NCBI GenBank assembly: GCA_944326605.1
Contig: CALVEM010000005.1
Span: 84,447-148,446 of the forward strand
DNA from: Candidatus Gastranaerophilales bacterium
GTDB taxonomy: Bacteria > Cyanobacteriota > Vampirovibrionia > Gastranaerophilales > Gastranaerophilaceae
Direction: 5' to 3'
DNA length: 64,000 nucleotides
Made by a program: the position numbers and the translations under genes
Notes under the pieces: model-generated
What the model was told of the DNA's origin: nothing
Database searches by the model: none
Seen by the model: only the letters and a program-made list of their open reading frames with translations
In this document: one piece after another, positions 25,517-35,754 of the stretch
How positions within the stretch are numbered: position 1 is the stretch's first letter
How the letters are laid out: each line of letters opens with the position of its first letter

Positions 25517-25540
25517 TTTTAACCTCCAGACTTTTTCTTT

Positions 25541-25569
25541 ATTATTTACGATTTTTTTAGTTTTGTCAA
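25541..25569 (-). promoter_or_regulatory. Promoter of prepilin C
   Basis: Minus strand TTGACA (25564-25569), 17-base spacer, AATAAT (25541-25546), then CTGGAGG before the ATG. Confidence 0.75.
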
Positions 25570-25575
25570 TATTTA

Positions 25576-26106
25576 TCAACCAGTCAGATTAAAAAATCCG
25601 GCAATTAATCCTACAAGTGCTGATACCCCGAGATAAAACAGCGGATCCCTTTTTTCCGTTAAGCTTGCAAAAAATAAACCGGCAAGAAGTATCATACCCG
25701 GAATATTTATGTTATTAATAAACATATCTACACCGACAGCAGCCAGTAGCCCGCATCCTGCAGGTTTTAAGGTGTATATGACAGAACGAACATATTTGTT
25801 ATGTTTAAATTGTTCAAGTACTTTCGAAATAATTACAACGATTATAAATGACGGGAGTATAACAGAAGTTGTCGCAATAAGAGAACCTAAAATTCCTGCT
25901 GTTTTAAACCCTGCAAATGTTGCAACATTTACCCCTATCGGACCCGGAGTTATAGAAGATATTGCAATCATGTCTGCTAATTCTTTTGTTGTATACCATT
26001 TTTGAACATCGGCAATATGATAAAGAAATGGCAGTGTTGCGTATCCGCCGCCGAATGAAAACAAGCCTATATGGAAAAATTCTAAAAATAATTTTAAATA
26101 TATCAT
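25576..26106 (-). CDS. Chromate transporter family protein, half-size subunit 2
   Basis: CHR-family membrane protein of 176 residues with the signature FFHIGLFSFGGGYATLPFL and the ISSITPGPIGVNVATFAGFK segment. Half-size CHR proteins work as pairs, and the upstream gene (26103-26663) is the other half, overlapping by four bases. About five to six transmembrane segments. The family name comes from chromate export; the true substrate in a gut bacterium is unknown. Confidence 0.88.
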   Translation of the reverse strand: MIYLKLFLEFFHIGLFSFGGGYATLPFLYHIADVQKWYTTKELADMIAISSITPGPIGVNVATFAGFKTAGILGSLIATTSVILPSFIIVVIISKVLEQFKHNKYVRSVIYTLKPAGCGLLAAVGVDMFINNINIPGMILLAGLFFASLTEKRDPLFYLGVSALVGLIAGFFNLTG

Positions 26107-26663
26107 TTTTGACTTTCTCCATGTTCAATTTTTTTCTGATATTCAATCCATATTCCGATAAAAATAGACAGAATAATAAGTGCAGCCGGTGGGGCTTTAA
26201 AGCATGCTGACAAAATAAATATTAAAAAGAAAATCCAGCATGTAAATTTGTCAACAACGCTTTTCTTCCACATTTCTTTGATAGCCAGAAAAACAAGCAG
26301 TACTACACCAATTCCTACTCCCCAGAATATGCTTTGAATAAATTTGAGCCTGATAATTTCTTCAATTAATTTCGCAATAATAATAATTGAAATGAATGCC
26401 GGTAGTGTTATTCCGATAGTTGCGGCTAAAGCTCCCGCTGTTTTTTTTAGTTTATATCCTACAAAAATTGCGGTGTTTGCTGCAATAATCCCGGGAACGC
26501 TCTGCCCGAGAGCATAATATTCACACAGTTCATCATCATCAATCCAGTTTTTCTTTTCGACAAGTTCTGACTGCAAAAGCGGAAGAATTACATATCCGCC
26601 TCCAAGCAATAATGTTCCTACTTTGAAAAAAGTCTTGAATATTTGATATAACGTCTTTTCCAT
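26103..26663 (-). CDS. Chromate transporter family protein, half-size subunit 1
   Basis: The same CHR signature as its partner: FFKVGTLLLGGGYVILPLLQ, then YALGQSVPGIIAANTAIFVG. Start taken at MEKTLYQIF (ATG 26661-26663). About 186 residues with five or six hydrophobic segments. The two genes overlap (ATGA) and are probably translated together. Confidence 0.88.
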   Translation of the reverse strand: MEKTLYQIFKTFFKVGTLLLGGGYVILPLLQSELVEKKNWIDDDELCEYYALGQSVPGIIAANTAIFVGYKLKKTAGALAATIGITLPAFISIIIIAKLIEEIIRLKFIQSIFWGVGIGVVLLVFLAIKEMWKKSVVDKFTCWIFFLIFILSACFKAPPAALIILSIFIGIWIEYQKKIEHGESQK

Positions 26664-26684
26664 AAGATAATTATATAACAAGCA

Positions 26685-26713
26685 TTGAAAATTTTACAAA
26701 AATTTTTTATAAT
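26685..26713 (+). promoter_or_regulatory. Promoter of prepilin D
   Basis: TTGAAA (26685-26690), 17-base spacer, TATAAT (26708-26713), followed by GAAAGGAG and the ATG at 26744. The promoter remains intact although the gene is broken. Confidence 0.7.
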
Positions 26714-26776
26714 ATGAATAGTCTAAGTAGAAAGGAGTAAAATATGAAAAGATTATTTGATTTAGTGACAAGCTTC

Positions 26777-26786
26777 GGGGGAGGGG
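26777..26786 (+). repeat. Interrupted G tract of prepilin D
   Basis: Five G, one A, four G. It has the same total length and position as the 10-G tracts of A and E, but the interruption would suppress slippage. Confidence 0.75.
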
Positions 26787-26823
26787 CTTTGTAGGCTCCG
26801 CCGGAGGCTATGCCGTTTCTGTC

Positions 26824-26844
26824 ATCCTGAATTTATTTCAGGAT
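26824..26844. repeat. Hairpin repeat family 1 (ATCCTGAA type)
   Basis: ATCCTGAA-TTTAT-TTCAGGAT, in leader D. Confidence 0.75.
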
Positions 26845-27026
26845 CTCTTAACTGGAGGCAAAGATGCTAAGAGGCGAAGATGCAAAGCTAATATCAATAA
26901 TAAATTATGTTGCAATTTTCCCAAAATACCTATAAATGAATACCCTCTGCAAAGCGTGCGCTCCCCATTCAGGGACGGCGAAGAAAAGAATAATTCCCTC
27001 TCCCATAGGAGAGGGAGCAATCTGTC

Positions 27027-27047
27027 ATCCCGAACTCGTTTCGGGAT
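27027..27047. repeat. Hairpin repeat family 1 (ATCCCGAA type)
   Basis: ATCCCGAA-CTCGT-TTCGGGAT, in leader D. Confidence 0.75.
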
Positions 27048-27091
27048 CTCAAGAGATGAAGAGCTGCAGATGTCAATCTGAGCTTCAGGAG

Positions 27092-27112
27092 ATGCTGAAA
27101 CAAGTTCAGCAT
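27092..27112. repeat. Hairpin repeat family 1 (ATGCTGAA type)
   Basis: ATGCTGAA-ACAAG-TTCAGCAT, in leader D. Confidence 0.75.
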
Positions 27113-27899
27113 GACAGTATTAATCACCATCTCCCTCAATCGCTCCTCCGAGGTAGGGAAGCGGGGAAATTCGCTTCACCCTTCACTGAAACGAACTTAT
27201 TCACCTATTCACTTATTTACTTATTCACCTCATAAAAAAGTCGCGTTTACTCTCGCAGAAGTTCTTATCACCCTCGGTATCATCGGTGTAGTTGCCGCAA
27301 TGACTATACCGACTTTAATGACGGATTACAGAAAAGAAACAACTGCAGCAAGGGTTAAGAAGTTTTACAGTGTGATAAATAATGCTGTAATGTTTGCAGC
27401 AGCCGAACATGGAGATGTTTCCGGCTGGATGAGTGCGCCTGCAAACTTAGATTATAATGAAAATCTTAACTTTGTACAGACATATCTTATGCCATATATA
27501 AAATATACAAGATATGATAACTGTTATGGTAATTCAGTTTGTGTTTATTTATATGGCAGACGGCGGAATGTTTTTTTTCAGTGTTGATTATAATGGCGGT
27601 GATATCGTATACTTTGTAAACGGTAAGTTTGATTACAATATCCGAAATGTTTTTGCTTTTCAATTTAATAAGATTAATGGTACAACGGTTGACGGTGAGC
27701 AAATTGTGCGTCCAAACAACAAAACAACTGTTGAACCCTATGTGTTTGAGTTGGATGGGAAGTATGAAACTCTGATAAATGATCCAAGACGGGGGTGCAG
27801 CAAGGCTCGTGAAACTACAAGTACAGTAAGACTAGGCACTTTTTGTACAAAGCTTTTGCAAATGAATGGCTGGAAAATTACAGATGATTTTCCATGGTA

Positions 27900-27932
27900 A
27901 AAAAGAAACCGGATTTTCCGGTTTCTTTTTTT
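27900..27932. terminator. Bidirectional terminator between prepilin D and atpC
   Basis: AAAGAAACCGGA and TTCCGGTTTCTTT pair around TT, with A and T runs on either side. Confidence 0.88.
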
Positions 27933-28323
27933 AATTATTTAATGTAGCTTTTAATCTTGCCATAGCTCTTGCAAGTGCTGCTTCCGCCCGTTTTGCATCC
28001 AATTCCGCATCTTTATTTGCAAGTCTTTCTTTTGCGCGTTTCAGAGCATCTTTGGCACGGGTTACATCAATTTCATCCCCGCTTTCTGCTGTTGACGTTA
28101 ATATAAGAGCTTCATCGTCTTTAAACTGAAAAACTCCGCCCATAGTTGTGAAATACTTTGCGTCATTATTTTTTACGGCTTTTGTCACCCCGATGTCAAG
28201 GGCTGCCATAACAGGAACGTGGTTTTTCAAGATACCCATTTCGCCGTCTGTTGTTTTTGTGTAGACCTCATCTACATCTTCATCAAATACAACTCTTTCC
28301 TGTGTAATTATTTTTAAATGCAT
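27931..28323 (-). CDS. atpC: ATP synthase F1 epsilon subunit
   Basis: Epsilon couples gamma rotation to the F1 head and can inhibit hydrolysis. N-terminal beta-sandwich (MHLKIITQERVVFDEDVDEV, TTDGEMGILKNHVPVMAALD) and the C-terminal two-helix part (ALKRAKERL, AALARAMARL). 130 residues is normal. It follows atpD by 89 bases that contain a family 4 repeat. Genes for alpha, gamma, delta and Fo subunits are not here. Confidence 0.95.
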   Translation of the reverse strand: MHLKIITQERVVFDEDVDEVYTKTTDGEMGILKNHVPVMAALDIGVTKAVKNNDAKYFTTMGGVFQFKDDEALILTSTAESGDEIDVTRAKDALKRAKERLANKDAELDAKRAEAALARAMARLKATLNN

Positions 28324-28329
28324 AGAATA

Positions 28330-28356
28330 CCCTTTCAGAGGGCAGGATATCAGGAA
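28330..28356. repeat. Dispersed repeat family 4 copy
   Basis: CAGAGGGCAGGATATCAGGA followed by AGGCAAG, between atpD and atpC. Confidence 0.5.
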
Positions 28357-28412
28357 GGCAAGAGCTCAATTTTTTAATCTTTTATAATCTGCCTTCCTGT
28401 CTTTCTTGCCTT

Positions 28413-29843
<1,431 letters not shown>

Positions 29844-29889
29844 TTATTATAATACAAGAAAAAAAAATAACAAATAATAATATTTATTA

Positions 29890-29933
29890 TTTACATAAGG
29901 CTTGTTAACTTCCCATAACATGCCTTATGTAAA
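29890..29933. promoter_or_regulatory. 12-bp inverted repeat between divergent atpD and kinase genes
   Basis: TTTACATAAGGC (29890-29901) and its perfect complement (29922-29933) with a 20-base gap, in the 176-base intergenic region. Could be an operator, or an RNA hairpin in the 5' leader of the kinase gene. Confidence 0.5.
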
Positions 29934-29995
29934 ATTTGTTTATATAAAACTAGCAAAAATTTTTTTTCTCATGTATTATATTCTCCATAACTTCT

Positions 29996-30865
29996 ATGGA
30001 TGATATAATGCAATTATTAATTGATAAAGAATTAAATTCTGATGATAAGATTTTGAAACCTGATTTCAATTCTAAAACCGGTAGAGAATTTCTTGCGTTT
30101 TATCTGCAAACTAAATTTAAACAAATCCTTGCATTTGATAAACGATGTGATACTCCTGTTTTTAAAGAAGTTAACCCTACTTTTATCACAAGATTTACAA
30201 AACGGTTGATCAATAATCCTTCTAAGCGGCTTTTAATCGGTATTTCTGGGGAATCTGCTTCCGGTAAATCAACTATTTGTAAAGAAATTAAAAATACTAT
30301 AGAACAGTTTTCAATGCCCGTTTCTGTTTTAAGTACGGATAATTATTTTAATGATATTTCAAAATTAATCAAACAATATGGAAGTTTTGATAACTTGCGC
30401 GATAATGGTTACGATATTGATGCTCCGGAAAGTTTTCAGCTGGAATTGCTAAAAAAAGATTTGGAGGCTCTTGCTCAAGGACTGGATATAAAAGCCCCGA
30501 GATATGTGCCTAACGGTACTGGAGTGTCAATTCCGGCTTCTTTGGACGTACGTTCCGATAAAATTATTGTTGTTGAAGGTATTGCAACAATGTATGAAAA
30601 TGTAAAAGATGTCTTTGATGTTAAGATATATATAGAAACAGAAAGTGATATCAGGCGCAACAGAATAATAAAGCGTGCTGTTGCCGAACGTAATCAGGAT
30701 GAGCAAAATGCTTTGAAGCACTGGGAATATCTTCTCCACGCAGGAGAAAAATATGTTAAACCATGCAGGGCTTACGCTGATTTCGTTTTAGATGGCAATT
30801 CTGATTTACATTATTTTGACCAAATTCTTGAATATATTCATGCCGTTACAAATAATTTTCAATAA
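29996..30865 (+). CDS. Uridine kinase / phosphoribulokinase-like P-loop kinase
   Basis: P-loop GISGESASGKSTICKEI (residues about 83-99) and downstream DNYFNDISKL (metal/substrate region), YDIDAPESFQLELL and VVEGIATMYENV fit the uridine kinase/PRK family of small-molecule kinases. There is an extra N-terminal part of about 75 residues that I do not recognise. The substrate (uridine, pantothenate or another) cannot be fixed from sequence. The ATG has no obvious ribosome site, and another in-frame ATG lies four codons later. Confidence 0.75.
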   Translation: MDDIMQLLIDKELNSDDKILKPDFNSKTGREFLAFYLQTKFKQILAFDKRCDTPVFKEVNPTFITRFTKRLINNPSKRLLIGISGESASGKSTICKEIKNTIEQFSMPVSVLSTDNYFNDISKLIKQYGSFDNLRDNGYDIDAPESFQLELLKKDLEALAQGLDIKAPRYVPNGTGVSIPASLDVRSDKIIVVEGIATMYENVKDVFDVKIYIETESDIRRNRIIKRAVAERNQDEQNALKHWEYLLHAGEKYVKPCRAYADFVLDGNSDLHYFDQILEYIHAVTNNFQ

Positions 30866-31031
30866 GATTTCTTAATACTTTTGACTTGTTTGCCCAGAAT
30901 AAAAAAATATGTTAGAATTACAATTAATTATAATTGTGTATTATTTTTGAATTAAATACACTAAATAATTGATACGGTAATTATTATATTTAACTATAAT
31001 TGTTAGCGGATACAAAAGAAATAGGTGGCAA

Positions 31032-31745
31032 GTGAGTAGAAATTTTATAGATAGATTTAACGCAGAAGTCACAAAAGATAAATTCTGGGATTTAAACAAA
31101 AAAATAGGAATTCTTCTTGTTGTATTGTTTTTAACCGTTGTAATGATTAATACTACAGGTTGTACTCAAAACAATACGGAAGATATCAGCAACATTCCAT
31201 CTCCGGCACAGCTCCCAAAACAGGAAGTGAAAGTCGGTAATGACGGTGAAAATGCAGCTATAGCGAAAGACGATGATGTTACTATTGTATCTGATCAGGA
31301 TGCATTGAAAAATGAGAATTCTATGGTATCTATGTCGGTTGAAGATATGGGAAGATCAGATCCGTTTCTTCCGGAGGCAGAGAGAGTCGTTGTAAAACCA
31401 AAACCGGAAAGCCTCGGATTGTTGCCTCCGCCGGAATCTATAGTTGTTGATTCAACAGCTGTTGATGCTATGGCGACAAAAGTGTCCGGTATTATGTATG
31501 ATAAGATTAACCCTTCTGCGATTTTAAATATCAGCGGTTCAGATTATCTTGTAAGATCCGGAGATATTATAAACGGCTATAAAGTATTGTCAATCGGACG
31601 TGATATGGTTACCGTACAATACGGTAGTAACGTTTATAAAGCAGGTGTAGGCGAATTATTTACAGGTGAAGGAATTAACTTTAATACAATTTCGAATCTG
31701 GAAAGTAAGTTTGGCGGCAGGAAAAATTCCGCTAATAAAAAATAA
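31032..31745 (+). CDS. pilP: PilP-like pilus assembly lipoprotein
   Basis: First gene of the pilus/secretion core. N-terminal hydrophobic segment LLVVLFLTVVMINTTGC is a lipoprotein signal or membrane anchor with a lipobox-like TTGC. The middle contains the PilP/GspC-type SMSVEDMGRSDPFLPEAERV, and the C-terminal beta domain (ATKVSGIMYDKINPSAILNI, SGDYLVRSGDIING-like, VTVQYGSN) matches the HR domain that links the inner-membrane platform to the secretin. Start is GTG at 31032 with GGTGG upstream. PilM, PilN and PilO are not adjacent. Confidence 0.8.
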   Translation: MSRNFIDRFNAEVTKDKFWDLNKKIGILLVVLFLTVVMINTTGCTQNNTEDISNIPSPAQLPKQEVKVGNDGENAAIAKDDDVTIVSDQDALKNENSMVSMSVEDMGRSDPFLPEAERVVVKPKPESLGLLPPPESIVVDSTAVDAMATKVSGIMYDKINPSAILNISGSDYLVRSGDIINGYKVLSIGRDMVTVQYGSNVYKAGVGELFTGEGINFNTISNLESKFGGRKNSANKK

Positions 31746-31782
31746 AATTAAATTAAATGTAAAATAACAACCAGGAGCAGAT

Positions 31783-33714
31783 ATGGAAAACAGTATTTTA
31801 AAAAAAATTATAGCAGGCGTTATGCTAACAACATTCATGTTGTCTAACAGCTTTGTAACATCTGTAGCAATGGAAGATGCTGCTGTTACAGAATATGGCA
31901 GCAACAAACCGATTTTACGCAATGAGAATAACACGATTAATTCTCTTAGGTTAAAAGGCGATGTGAGTTTTACTGATAAAAATATTCCTATCAGTATAAG
32001 TTTAAGGGATTCTGACGTAAAACAGGTTTTGAGAATGTTTGCCGATAAGGCAGGCATGAATATAATTTTTCATAATTCAGTCGCTGGAACTGTTACTCTT
32101 GACCTTGTTGACGTTCCTTTGAACGAAGCTTTTGACATGGTTATGGAAATAAGTGATTTAAACTATGTCGTTCAGGATAAGACAATAATAGTTGCAGGTG
32201 CCGGAACAAGTAATTTTAATCTTGCCAAACAAAATATGACTCTGATACCTGTGAAATATGTAAGTGCCTCTGCTCTGGCTGACTTTTTAAATAAAAATAT
32301 TTATTCAATGAATAAATCAGGAATTTCAAATTCTCAAATTGTAACAACTAACCCTGTAACAAACGAATTGATTGTTTTCGGCGGTAAAAATGATGTTGCA
32401 ATAGCTCAAAAAATTGTAGATAAATTTGATAAAAAGCCTCAAACAACAATATTTAAAGTAAATCATACAACACCTGCCGAAATGGCAAATATGATTTGTA
32501 ATATGTTAATGCCGGCATCAGGTGCTTCCGGCGGCGGTGGCGCTGGTGGCGGTGGTGGTGCAGCCGGTAATACAGGTGGCGGTGGTGCAGCTCCAGGAAC
32601 TGGAACCGGAACTTCGGCTCCGGCTGGCGGCGGTACAGCAACAGGCGGTGCTGCCGGGATTATGACAGGTGCTGCTGCTGGCGGCAGTGGCGGCGGAAGC
32701 GGTGATATGGTGCTGAATGAAGGAACCATTGCTTGCACTATTGACGGACAAGCAGCAGGAGAAATGGCATCTCTTGGACTTCAGAATTTGTCAATTGCAT
32801 ATTATTCTCAGTTGGGAACAATTAATGTTATGGGCGGTTCTGAACAGCAAATTGAGATGATTAAAGATTTTATTAATCAAACTGACAAAAAACAGCCTCA
32901 AGCATATCTTGAAGTTTCAATTATTGAATTAAATGAATCCGGCAGTAAAGAACTGCATAACAGTTGGACATTCTTGAGTAATACTTTCTCTGCAACATTC
33001 AGCGGTTCAACAACTCAAACACATCCTATGTACCCGATATTTATAAAAGGTAGCGGATACGATGTATATGACACTACAAGTGAAACACCTACAGTGACAA
33101 ATACTCTAACTCCGTATAAAGGACCTGTTAATATATCTTATGCAATTAATTACCTGATATCGAATTCAAAAGGACGTGTAGTTGCTAATCCGAAAATATT
33201 GATAACTAACGGACAGGAAGCTACAATTGATATTACTCAGGATTATATTGAAACAACCGAAACAGAACAGAGTGCATATACAGGCGGTGTAGTTGCATCC
33301 AGAACCTATAATATAGGTGAAGATGCCGGTATAAAAGTTGGAATTACTCCATTTATCAGTCCTGACGGATATGTAACTTTGAATATAAAACCTGAATATG
33401 CAACTATTTTAGAACAGGTTCCGGGTGAAGATGAAAATGGTCCTTATATTGCAGCTACTTTGTTATCAAGAAGAAATCTTGACTTGAAAAATGTTCGCAT
33501 AAAAGACGGTGAAACTCTTGTAATAGGCGGTTTAATTCAGGAAGAAGAACATAAATCAATAGGTAAAGTGCCTATATTAGGTGATATCCCGTTAATTGGT
33601 ATGTTGTTCAGAGATACAACCAGTGATAAATCTAAAAACGAGATGATAATTATGATTACTCCTAAAATTGTAACAGATACGGAGGATGCGGTTGGAAATA
33701 CCGAAACATTATAA
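31783..33714 (+). CDS. pilQ: Secretin (PilQ/GspD family) with a glycine-rich insert
   Basis: Outer-membrane gate of a type IV pilus or type II secretion machine. Signal peptide (about 1-30), STN-type domain (about 65-130: ISLRDSDVKQVLRMFADKAG), N1-type domain with TLIPVKYVSASALADFLNKN, then a second N1-type domain interrupted by about 65 residues of Gly/Ala/Ser/Thr/Pro (about 247-308). The secretin barrel domain ends with GETLVIGGLIQEEEHKSIGK, VPILGDIPLIGMLFRD and NEMIIMITPKIV, which are canonical. 643 residues. It follows the pilP-like gene by 37 bases. Confidence 0.93.
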   Translation: MENSILKKIIAGVMLTTFMLSNSFVTSVAMEDAAVTEYGSNKPILRNENNTINSLRLKGDVSFTDKNIPISISLRDSDVKQVLRMFADKAGMNIIFHNSVAGTVTLDLVDVPLNEAFDMVMEISDLNYVVQDKTIIVAGAGTSNFNLAKQNMTLIPVKYVSASALADFLNKNIYSMNKSGISNSQIVTTNPVTNELIVFGGKNDVAIAQKIVDKFDKKPQTTIFKVNHTTPAEMANMICNMLMPASGASGGGGAGGGGGAAGNTGGGGAAPGTGTGTSAPAGGGTATGGAAGIMTGAAAGGSGGGSGDMVLNEGTIACTIDGQAAGEMASLGLQNLSIAYYSQLGTINVMGGSEQQIEMIKDFINQTDKKQPQAYLEVSIIELNESGSKELHNSWTFLSNTFSATFSGSTTQTHPMYPIFIKGSGYDVYDTTSETPTVTNTLTPYKGPVNISYAINYLISNSKGRVVANPKILITNGQEATIDITQDYIETTETEQSAYTGGVVASRTYNIGEDAGIKVGITPFISPDGYVTLNIKPEYATILEQVPGEDENGPYIAATLLSRRNLDLKNVRIKDGETLVIGGLIQEEEHKSIGKVPILGDIPLIGMLFRDTTSDKSKNEMIIMITPKIVTDTEDAVGNTETL

Positions 33715-33736
33715 ATTATAATATTTAATATATAAA

Positions 33737-35746
33737 ATGAATGAACTACTAACAAGGTTAAAAAACAGTATCAATTCACAGATACTGCATAAAGTAAACA
33801 GTACACTATTGGAACAATATAAATTTGTTCCAATTAGTGTTAAAGACAATTTCCTGTTCGTAGCTATCAATTCAACATCCGATAAAGAAGTTATAAACCT
33901 TAAACTGAAAGAATTTTACCCCCAGCAAATTAAATTTATTCAGGTTCCGGATCAGGATCTTACGGATTTGATTTCAAGTCTTAAGGAAGAATTTGAAAAA
34001 GCAACTCCTGATGACGGAACGTCTAAACAGGTACGTCTGGGAGAACTTCTTGTTCAAAAAGGGTATATCAATGATGTTCAGCTTCTGCAGGCGCTGGCAG
34101 AGAGTAAACGTCAGAAAATACCTATAGGTTCAACTTTATTTAAACTCGGTTTTATTACGCTTGACCAGTTAAAGGAAATTCTTCATCTTCAAACAGGATA
34201 TGATCTTGTTACTCCGGAACAGCTTGCTTCTCAGGATAAGTTTATTAAAATGCTTCCTGAGGATTTTATTAAGACTAACAAAATTATCCCTATATCATCT
34301 GACGGCAAAACATTGATTTTAGGGGTTGTAACTCCTGTTAAACCTGATGTCTTAAAAGAAATTATTTACCTGACGGGACAAAATCCCAAACAACTATTGA
34401 TGACTCATTACGAGTTTGAAAACTCGTTGAATACTTTTTTCAGTGAACAGAAAAAAGAAACAGAAAGAGTTATCAAACAGATCGAAAGTGAAGCCGAAGA
34501 ATTTGAGGTTGAAGAATCTTTAGCCGACATGGTTGACAAGCAGTTAAAGGATTCAACCGGATCTGTTGCAAAATTTGTTAACCAGATTATAACCAACGCC
34601 ATTGACAGCCATGTTTCTGATATTCACATTGAACCCAGATTGTCTGGTTATATTGTCCGTTACAGAAAAGACGGTATGCTTCAGAAAGTTCTTGATATTC
34701 CGCCAAAGGTAGAGACATCTGTTATCGCCCGTTTTAAAGTACTTTCAAGAATGAATATTGCGGAACACAGAAGACCTCAGGACGGTACTTTTTCGATTAA
34801 ATATAAAAACGGATCTTATGACTTTCGTATAAATACTCTGCCGGTATCAGGAAAAGAAAAGGTTTGTATTCGTATTCTTGCTCCTGCTGTCAGTTTGAAT
34901 GCAGAAGATAAGAATATTAAACTTATCGGTGGTACTGATGAAGATATTGCAAAAATTAAAAATATGGTCAGCTGTCCGAACGGTATTATTCTGACGTCAG
35001 GTCCTACAGGTTCAGGTAAAACAACGACTCTTTATTCGGTATTAAAAAGTTTGAATGATGAAGATGTAAATATTACAACAATTGAAGACCCTATAGAAAT
35101 TAAGCTTGAAGGTATTAACCAGTCGCAAATTAACCCGAAAGCCGGTATTACGTTTGCTTCATGTATGCGTGCGATATTAAGACAGGACCCTGATATTATT
35201 CTGGTTGGTGAAATTCGTGACTATGAAACTCTTGAAATTGCAATTTCTGCGGCATTGACAGGTCACCTTGTATTAAGTACAGTTCACACAAACTCGGCTG
35301 CGGCAACAGTTACCCGTTTAATTGAAATGGGTGCTAAAGATTATCTTGTTTCATCAACTTTATCTGGTGTTATTGCACAGCGTCTTGTAAGAAAGTTATG
35401 CGATGACTGTAAAGAACAGTACTTCCCGACCCATGATGAAGCAAGACAAATTATTGCGAATGAAGAAGATATTCAGGATTTTATGAAAAAGCCTATTTAC
35501 AGGGCAAAAGGTTGTGCAAAATGTGACTTTACAGGCTATAGAGGCAGGCTTGGTGTATATGAGATTATGACAATAACCAAAGAAATTAAAAAATTAATAG
35601 CCAGAGGCGCTCATGATTTAGAAATTGAAGAAGCAGCAGTAAATAACGGCATGAGGACACTGCATGAATCCTGTATAAATCATATTCTCAACGGACAGAC
35701 TACAATTGATGAATTTGTACGAGTTCTCGGGGTTGTTAATGAATAG
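33737..35746 (+). CDS. pilB: Type IV pilus extension ATPase (PilB/GspE family) with an N-terminal MshEN domain
   Basis: Hexameric ATPase that powers pilus extension. The N-terminal half (residues about 95-160) has the MshEN-type repeat RLGELLVQKGYINDVQLLQA and GSTLFKLGFITLDQLKE, a known c-di-GMP binding fold. Walker A GPTGSGKT (about 422-429), the Asp box TIEDPIEI, Walker B ILVGEIRDYETLEIA, the His box LSTVHTNSAAATVTRL, and a tetracysteine zinc site (CDDC and CAKC) follow. 669 residues. 22 bases after the secretin and 8 before pilC. Confidence 0.95.
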   Translation: MNELLTRLKNSINSQILHKVNSTLLEQYKFVPISVKDNFLFVAINSTSDKEVINLKLKEFYPQQIKFIQVPDQDLTDLISSLKEEFEKATPDDGTSKQVRLGELLVQKGYINDVQLLQALAESKRQKIPIGSTLFKLGFITLDQLKEILHLQTGYDLVTPEQLASQDKFIKMLPEDFIKTNKIIPISSDGKTLILGVVTPVKPDVLKEIIYLTGQNPKQLLMTHYEFENSLNTFFSEQKKETERVIKQIESEAEEFEVEESLADMVDKQLKDSTGSVAKFVNQIITNAIDSHVSDIHIEPRLSGYIVRYRKDGMLQKVLDIPPKVETSVIARFKVLSRMNIAEHRRPQDGTFSIKYKNGSYDFRINTLPVSGKEKVCIRILAPAVSLNAEDKNIKLIGGTDEDIAKIKNMVSCPNGIILTSGPTGSGKTTTLYSVLKSLNDEDVNITTIEDPIEIKLEGINQSQINPKAGITFASCMRAILRQDPDIILVGEIRDYETLEIAISAALTGHLVLSTVHTNSAAATVTRLIEMGAKDYLVSSTLSGVIAQRLVRKLCDDCKEQYFPTHDEARQIIANEEDIQDFMKKPIYRAKGCAKCDFTGYRGRLGVYEIMTITKEIKKLIARGAHDLEIEEAAVNNGMRTLHESCINHILNGQTTIDEFVRVLGVVNE

Positions 35747-35754
35747 GAGATACT

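Larger units (their letters stand above)
26744..27900 (+). pseudogene. Decayed prepilin D
   Basis: Starts like A and E (MKRLFDLVTSFGGGAL then TAG) but the tract is interrupted (GGGGGAGGGG, 26777-26786). The frame of the prepilin core (VAFTLAEVLITLGIIGVVAA, about 27243-27302) is reached only with a different shift than in A, B, C and E. It has stops in the leader (26868, 26889, 27006, 27057, 27096). The body has an extra base near 27552: the frame VCVYL breaks and continues one base later as MADGGMFFFSVDYNGG to the stop at 27900. Several independent lesions argue for a dead copy. A sequencing error could explain one of them but not all. An ATG at 27111 could still express the first half. Confidence 0.75.

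Noticed and set aside
27111..27587. ATG at 27111 as the true start of prepilin D
   Set aside because: It lies inside a family 1 hairpin, has no ribosome site, and would add a repeat-encoded leader; it may be used weakly but is not supported as a designed start.
27514..27900. A separate gene for the second half of prepilin D
   Set aside because: Its N-terminus lacks a ribosome site and the sequence continues the pilin body after a one-base shift near 27552.
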